This document shows positions 57,426 to 64,000 of a stretch of 64,000 nucleotides of DNA, in pieces. Source of the stretch: Bryum argenteum (lineage: Eukaryota; Streptophyta; Bryopsida; Bryales; Bryaceae); assembly GCA_037043015.1 (NCBI GenBank), contig CM073327.1, positions 6,430,727-6,494,726 on the forward strand, given 5' to 3'. A program made the position numbers and the translations under genes. The notes under the pieces were generated by a model, which searched no databases, was not told where the DNA came from, and worked only from the letters and a program-made list of their open reading frames with translations. How positions within the stretch are numbered: position 1 is the stretch's first letter; the number at the start of each line of letters is the position of its first letter.

Positions 57426-59289
57426 AAAATGAAGTAGCAAATTACATGGAGAGAGAAAGAGAGGGAAACTCTCTAACTTGTATCTAGCTACTTGCGTGGT
57501 GAGATTTGATGTGGTCTGGAGGGGTCGAGGCCTCTCTATCCTTGGGTATTGTCACTATTTGGCTTAAGATGTGAGAAGTTATATCTCATTGCGTTGTCAT
57601 GGGTGACTCTCACCAAGATGGCCCAAGCTCATGGAGTTGTTGATTCATGAGCTATAGCACCTTTTGATTGGCTTGCTTCGGCACAGATTCCCTCTATTAT
57701 CAGTCTCTCTTACTCTTTCTTTCTCAAAATAAATAAATAAATAATATATTTTATTATTTTGTTTTCCCGAACCGATCAATGTATTATCATTTGAACAACA
57801 CATCAGATACATAGCAGAGTGTTGTCAACTGAAAGGGATTTCGCATGCAGTATGGTAAGGTGTCCTATAATGGCGCAATTTTCAGCACAGAAAATCTAGA
57901 GGAATGTTGCCAGTGCAAGCAATTTTTGTGCATGTGGAAAATTAGTAGAAAACTAGAGCAAGTGAAATCATCATTTTTCGACTCTTCTACAGTAAGTAAT
58001 GAATTTCTAAAGATGGAAATATAGGTGTTCCTAAAATGGTGCCCTAAAGTGACGCCCTATAATCTTTGCAGTGTGTACATGGTACTGTTGTATGGAGAAG
58101 CTATTATGTACGTGACAGTGAAGATTACTAGGGCTCCATTTTCGGCACTGCGCCATTTTGGGCTGCTCAACCATAAGGAATTTAATGATCTTGCATATTC
58201 TTTCACTTTTTGACAAACCAATCAATGAATCATCAATCGTACATTAATCACATTCAGAATCCTGTGCTCTAGAAGTAGGATTTCACACGAGTAGTTCCAA
58301 TTAATGTCATTCGCATTATTTTATACAAAATCAAATTAAAGCAATGATTGTATGATTATCGACTCACACGTACATAAATGTGTTTCCAAATCATTCAGAG
58401 TCAATTGTGATTAAAAACACAGTGGGATTTTCACATGCGTTGGGTAATTAATTGAGCACCTGCAGTAAGTTAATTAATGGAAGCGGAAAGGGATCTTACC
58501 AGAGTCGGTTGGAATAATCCACTGGAGGTGGTGATAGCAAATATAGGAGTGCTTGATTGATTGATTGTTTGTTTATAGGGAAGGAAGGGGGGGGGGGGGT
58601 GATTAATTTGGTGCGTAGAATACCATGCGGGTGTGTCAGGTGGGGAGTTTGGCTCATTCCTTGGCTCATTCTGCCACTAGTGACGAAATTTCTCTAGTAA
58701 ACGACGACTCCCTCTTAGTTTATACTCACCATTGTTTTGTTTTTTTTAGTTTAGTATAATTTGTTATGTAGTAGGGTAGGTTGGCCTCTAATTTGCTTCT
58801 TTGAAGTGTTGTCACGTCTAAATCATAAGGAATTTAGAAAAAATAAAAATTTGCGGTGTTGCCACGTTCATACAAGTAAATTTCTGGTGCTTGTGGGGAC
58901 ATGGAATTCAGTATATTGGGATTCAGAAGTGTGATTTGTAATTTGATTGTTGCTCGCAATAATACATGAAGACCATATTCCAACAACACCTCGTGCAACC
59001 CGGTGTGCGAGTTTGTAATGTGACTCACAAAACAGTCTTCCTGCCTTAACTTAAAACCCGAAATGGGTTTTTGAGGTTTTGGTCAGGGTTGTAAATGGGG
59101 CAAAATTAAATATGTTTCGACACTTTTTTTTAACATAGGAAGTGGGTAATTTTATAAAGAAGGTGTGGTAAAAACTTTGAAAAAAAAAATCTTCTTTTCC
59201 TGCTTATTTGGGCAGCGTTTTTTTTTTTTTTTTTTTTTTCTTAGTGGGGCAGTTTGGGCAATGCTCTAAGCCAACCATAGGGTTGTTAG
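57426..59289. other. AT-rich intergenic DNA
   Basis: 58030-58170 has an inverted pair (CCTAAAATGGTGCCC / GCGCCATTTTGGG) that may be a degenerate MITE. Run of G at 58588-58600; poly(T) at 59219-59239. No gene. Confidence 0.4.
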
Positions 59290-59900
59290 CGAATAGAGGG
59301 CAATATGGTTTAGAGATGCTTTATATGGAGAGTCAAGGCCAACAAATCATTCTCCAAGTCAATTCACTCACATTTTGAGCCCAATTGGCTCCATGGGCTA
59401 CTTGGATAACAGGGCGCATTTCAGGTTGGGGTATCCCCAAAAGGACAAAAAATAGTCCCGGAAAGGAGTGGAAAGGAGCACTAAAAGGAGTGGAATGGAG
59501 TACTAAAAACAATTAATAAAGTGGGGTCATGTGTAAAGCCCTTGGGGCCGATTTCTAAAAGGAAAAACAAGGCCATGGGGTCAATTTGTATTATTAGCTA
59601 CATTCCATGCTTTTGATTTGTTCACATTAAAATATTTTAGTGAAATAATGATTTTGTATTGAAATCAAGCAACGGCCTCTAGGGCATGAATTGGCCTTCC
59701 ATTCTTGTATCTCCCAACTTTTGGAGCGGGGGCCATGTCATAACTTATCCCACACCTATTATAATATAATTTCAGAAAATTGGCCTTAACTCCCCATGTG
59801 AATGCCCTTCGGGCCAGTTTCAAGAATTGGACCATTCACAAGAGAGGATTTGACCGTGAATTGGCCTCATCAATGGCTTTGCCCCTTGTGTAAAGCGGCC
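59290..59900 (-). repeat. Repeat K, copy 4 (diverged, inverted)
   Basis: 59300-59400 and 59530-59640 match 455-740 in reverse (CAATTCACTCACATTTTGAG, ATTATTAGCTACATTCCATG); 59400-59525 between them is unrelated (GGAAAGGAGTGG repeats). 59765-59900 has another K-like fragment (TTGGCCTTAACTCCCCATG). Confidence 0.5.
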
Positions 59901-61210
59901 CTTAGTGTCCCATGATTTGGGAGGGCCACGGGTTTAGTTTGGGATTAGGGAGAGACCCATTATACAAGAATACCATTGATACTCACCCCAATTGCACAAA
60001 CCCTTTGGCCCATAATCCCACACTAACTGCAAAGACAAAATAAACAATCTCATGATCACTCTTGGCGGCTGCTTCTTGTAAATTCAAAAATCACAACAAA
60101 ACAAAATTTGTAGCTTCGAACTTGAGATCCACCGAGGTCAGCAGGGCATTCTACTTCTCAATGCAACATCATTTAGATTCAGCTCGAGGGGAGAGATCTT
60201 GCAGCAACCACGCATGAATTGATGCATGATTCTAGTACGAGCTGCGTCTACTTGATACTCACCCCAATTGATTTGACCTTGATACTTACAGTTGGTATGA
60301 TGTGAATCTTCACAGAAACGGTGGCACAGGAATCCCATTTGAATGTGCAATCCGAAGTTGACTTACAAGTGGCCTGCATCTACCGAACCCAAGCTTAGGC
60401 GTTCGAACCTGCTGTCGAGGGTGAGTCCGATTGAGCTGCCGATCTCAGCAATCCAAGGTTGCTGGAAACTTCTGAAGTCTGTTCAGTAGATCGGGCGGGG
60501 TGTACTTGAACGGATCGGAAGCTGTGTCGAAAGCTCGATCGGAGCTGAGGCGACGGGACTCGCCGAGTTCGAGAGTGTACGTTGTCGGTGCAGGGGAGTT
60601 CGAACGTGCTGCAGGCATCACGATGGTAATGGTGGGAGCTGCGAGTTCCATCGACCAGTTAGAAGGCCACCTCGCATGCAGCTGCGGCACATCGGGCGGA
60701 GGGCCGAAACCGCCTGTCGAGCTTCGATCATTGGCATAGTAGAGTCAGCCAGGTGCTCGACGCCAGGCCAGAAGGTCTGCGTGAGGAGGTTGGCCTAGCT
60801 CGACATCCAGCTACAGAGAGCCCCACCAGCCAGCCCCGTCGGCGACAGCCAGCTTGGCTTGCTGGAGCGTTGTGGAGGCTCGTTCGTCGTTCAATCCACC
60901 GCAAAGGGCCTCACGGAGGGCGGCAGGAGACATTCGAGGGCTTAGTCGCAAGAGCAGGTCTCTAAGCTTGGGCAGAAGAAAAGAATTTGCATAGGGACTC
61001 TATTCAAACACTCTTACAATTGCTAGATCCAACTCACTTTCGTAGTTCACCAATTCCTAGGAAGACTAGGAAGTGGCCTCAAGAGCCAGATTTGAAAACT
61101 TACAAGCTTCAATTCTATCTTGCACGTGCCATACTAGGACTTCATCCACACCGTGAATACCTTGCTGAAAAACCTTACAAGGTTCCGTTTAGTAAGTGTA
61201 ATTTGTTATT
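59901..61210. other. Intergenic DNA with GC-richer segment, no assigned gene
   Basis: 60370-60970 is richer in GC and has open frames on both strands (60445-60690 minus, 60500-60739 plus, 60753-60965 plus). 60987-61214 (ending EYLAEKPYKVPFSKCNLLL) looks protein-like. None shows a family I recognise; a decayed retrotransposon is possible. Confidence 0.3.
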
Positions 61211-61214
61211 GTAA

Positions 61215-61680
61215 GTTTATGAAAGGTTCTAGAATCTTCCACTAGTTTCTAAAAATTTGTATTAAATTCTTGGAGCTTCCAAGCTTCCATAAAGGTTCTT
61301 TAGTTTTGAGAAGCTTTTACTTTTTAGACTAGGGAAGCTTTTTCCGTTTCACCTAAGTTGATTCACAGAAGCCTCTCAAGCTTCTATCGGTTCTCCCGAA
61401 ATCTTACTTCGGAAGCTTTCACTTCTTAAGCTTTTGCTTCTCCTTCCTAGATTTCCAAAAGCCTTTCAAACTTTCGGGAGGTCTCATGGTTGCTTCCGAT
61501 ATCTTATTCTGGAAGCTTCCTCTTCCTACATTCAGGAAGTTTCCGCTTCACATTCTTCGATTCTGGAAGCCCCTAATGTTTTCGGAAGGTACTGTGGCTG
61601 CTTTCAGAAAGTACTATGGCTGCTTCTCACATCTCACTTGAAAAGCTTCGTCTATCTTACTATATATAGTAAATACGTAT
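61215..61680. promoter_or_regulatory. Cluster of GAA/TTC heat-shock-element-like motifs
   Basis: A perfect three-unit heat shock element pattern TTCtaGAAtcTTC at 61227-61239 is followed by many GAAGCTTC-type inverted pairs (for example GGAGCTTCCAAGCTTCC near 61275, GGAAGCTTTTTCC near 61333, GGAAGCTTTC near 61412, GGAAGCTTCC near 61512). It could be the LTR of a decayed stress-responsive Copia-like element, as in known heat-activated plant LTRs; no partner LTR is visible. Confidence 0.35.
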
Positions 61681-64000
61681 TTTGTTATAAGGAAAATATT
61701 CATATTATCAATTCTATGGTACTTGAGCTTGAGTCGAGCTAAATGTACCCACATATTGAGATTTTCAACTGAAACTCGACAAAACAATCAACCGTCCGTA
61801 TTTTCAAATGACCATATCTTACTCAAATTTTGTCTCAATTGAGCATATGAGGTGTTTTTTGACATCTACAGAAAGAGTAGTCAGGGCCTACGTAGTAGAA
61901 GTAAACGGGCCAAAGTACCAATTTATCAAAGCTTCATAGTAGGTCAAGCTCGCCAAACTGACCTCGAGCCCCAACCAACTAGCCAAGCGGGTGCCCAAGG
62001 CGCACATCGGCAATTCCCTCGCAATTTGTGACCCAACTGCACCTAGCTATGGTCCACAACGGCTCCCAACCTTAAGTTTGTATTTGCATTAGAATTGGAC
62101 ACGCGTCAACAATCAGATATAGTCCGTCATTTATTGCGATTATCTTTTCTAGTTATTATTGAGGTTAGTGGCATTGCGCACTATCAATTTCAGTTAAACA
62201 TGAATCCTATCTTTTCCTACGTAGCAAGGCCATGGCTTTAAAGCCCCATATCTACTAGATTTTGATTGGTGTAGTTATCACTATCATAAATGCGACCACA
62301 CCATTTTGATTGTGCTTCATTAGTTGCAAAATGGGAACATGAGGATAAGAAAGGGAGTCAGCATTTGATAGCTGCCCTTCTCTCTCACATCTAACTAATT
62401 TGAGTTTTACTCTTCAAAATTCATAACTTTTCCAGAGTTTTGAGATTTTTTGATAAAGTTTGTGTCCAAATTTTATAAATATTAAGATGCACACCCTTTC
62501 CGTCAGGATCTTGCAAATTCCAAGTTGTCTTCATGCTATTCCTATTTGTCCTAAAACTAGCATCTAGGTCCATTCTAGATCTTTGATTTCCCTAAAAAAT
62601 TAGATGGAGGTTCAAATCATCAAGTCGGTTCTTGAAATTTTGCATGCACATAGCCATTCTTAGTTTCCTACTTGAAAAAAAATATGCCCAAAATGTTTGG
62701 GGGTAACAAACTTCAACTTGCCCTTGGCACCATTTGCAATATGTGTCTTGGGCAATGACCAAAAAAACTTTTGCAATGAGTTTGAACGTTACAATCTCAC
62801 AAATGGAGAAGATCCAATGGATGAAATTTCAGAAGTTGCTCGTAAGCAAGTAAGGTACATGATCCGACGGTTGGAAGCCTAAAATAGCAAAAAATTTGAT
62901 CCTCGTGGTGGGGAGTGTATGAGGAAAAAGGCCGTTTTGAGGTTTCTTGCTCTCAAAACAATAAGGAAAATTTTAGGGGTTAAATAATAGATCACATAGA
63001 GTAATATTCTGGTGAGCCTTCTCGGGCCACGCTATTTGCAAGCGATCCCAAGCGTCGATGTCTCGTGTGCCTCCACCTCGATTTGGCAGTTTCTGTCTTC
63101 CTTGCTTTCCATATCTCAAAAGTACCCATGATTCCCTCTTAAACTTGACATTATGATGTCAACGTGAGTAAAACTGCTCACTGGAAAAGAAATCTCTATG
63201 CCAAGACACGGCCTAAAGTAGCTCCACTCTCCAGAGGTAGGAAAGCGAGAACCAGTGTGGCCCTTGCCGTCTCTTGTGACTCCTTGGACTAGATGTCACT
63301 CCTATAAGCCTTGCCCTAAAAAAGGTATTTCTATCTCTACCTATGTTCGCATGTTGCAAACAATTCATATTATATTTTAAATTTTTAAAATTTGAAACTC
63401 CTTCTTCCACCCACAATATCAACTCTATATGTTGGGTTGATTACCAATTTAAATCCACATTATGTGCTAGTACTAGAACATTCCTATTCAACAACACATT
63501 GGCAGCTATAATTCTTTAGTACTCAAAGGAAGATCTCAGTGTACAGGAATGTCTTTTGTAATTCTTTTCCTTTGTGCACGTGTATTATTGGTTCAATTAT
63601 TAATATATGAATTAATTAAATCTTTGTGGCACGATTGTCAAATTCTTTTGCAACACACATGCAATGAAAGCAACAATTGGAACTTCTAAAAGGGAGCTTA
63701 GATTCTATTTTTTTTATTCAATGATGCCGAGGGCTCAAGTTTCTAGACAAGTTCCCCTATTCACAATTTTAAACTAGTTTATTCTTGTAGAGATTCATAC
63801 TAATTAAAGTAAAATTGTTTGGTACGTGCAAAAAGTCAGGTTTAGATTGTACCATACGAAACATGCTCAACAAACTACTACTTGTTTGTCTAGGGAGTAG
63901 TTTGTCTAAACTAAGAAGATTGTGCATCTGGGGAAGTACAACACAAACTAGTCTAGTACCATAAGAAATAATGTATCCACACGTATTGTGTGGTTTCTAT
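61681..64000. other. AT-rich intergenic DNA
   Basis: A family-E-like right terminus ends at 62979 (AAAATTTTAGGGG) followed by TTAA 62980-62983; its left end was not found. No gene recognised. Confidence 0.4.

Noticed and set aside
60445-60965. A conserved gene in the GC-richer stretch
   Set aside because: Frames on both strands overlap, none has a recognisable domain, and no promoter or longer exon structure supports one strand.
1-64000. CRISPR arrays, bacterial operons, rRNA or organelle insertions
   Set aside because: No regularly spaced identical repeats, no rRNA-like segments and no chloroplast or mitochondrial gene sequence were recognised; the window is nuclear plant-like throughout.

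Overview
This window reads as nuclear DNA of a land plant. The evidence is TTTAGGG-type interstitial telomeric repeats (1832-1883), an intronless plant-type bHLH transcription factor gene (39541-40947, minus), a plant PIF/Harbinger transposase, a Ty1/Copia retrotransposon, a plant-style Helitron and a tRNA-derived SINE. I cannot name the species from sequence alone. The density of TTAA-targeting elements and of an unfamiliar protein-kinase-bearing element would be unusual for a typical flowering plant, so a non-seed plant is possible; that is inference.

Only one gene looks intact: the bHLH gene. The rest is AT-rich intergenic DNA built from transposable elements, mostly short non-autonomous ones, many nested. 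Region by region: 0.4-1.1 kb and 3.3-8.3 kb hold a truncated and a longer copy of an element with extremely GC-rich CGGTCG-type tracts; the long copy carries two convergent decayed genes, each with its own TATA box, one an unrecognised protein and the other a protein kinase. 8.5-9.9 kb is a PIF/Harbinger transposase gene broken by an in-frame stop; 11.4-12.1 kb is an older Harbinger relic. 14.4-29.4 kb is largely non-coding, with a 222-bp Helitron (20797-21018), three MITE families and simple repeats. 29.5-31.3 kb is a four-element nest. 37-41.6 kb is the gene-bearing island with the bHLH gene and a diverged minisatellite. 42-53 kb is a dense MITE field with local tandem and inverted duplications. 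53.7-57.4 kb is a young, internally deleted Copia element with 311-bp LTRs that differ at one base. 57.4-64 kb is mostly unassigned, with a segment rich in heat-shock-element-like motifs at 61.2-61.7 kb.

The most interesting system is a set of related short transposons flanked by TTAA, with termini starting CCCTTAA or CCCCTAAA. Four lines of evidence support them: perfect TTAA duplications, terminal inverted repeats, recurring lengths (361, 362 and 362 bp; 247, 249 and 241 bp after subtracting nested insertions) and one precise empty site. Because the CCCTTAA terminus itself contains a TTAA, relatives have inserted into each other's ends at least twice here, a self-targeting behaviour. TTAA targeting and a CCC start fit piggyBac best; Kolobok and Sola3 also use TTAA. 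No matching transposase is present, so these are non-autonomous.
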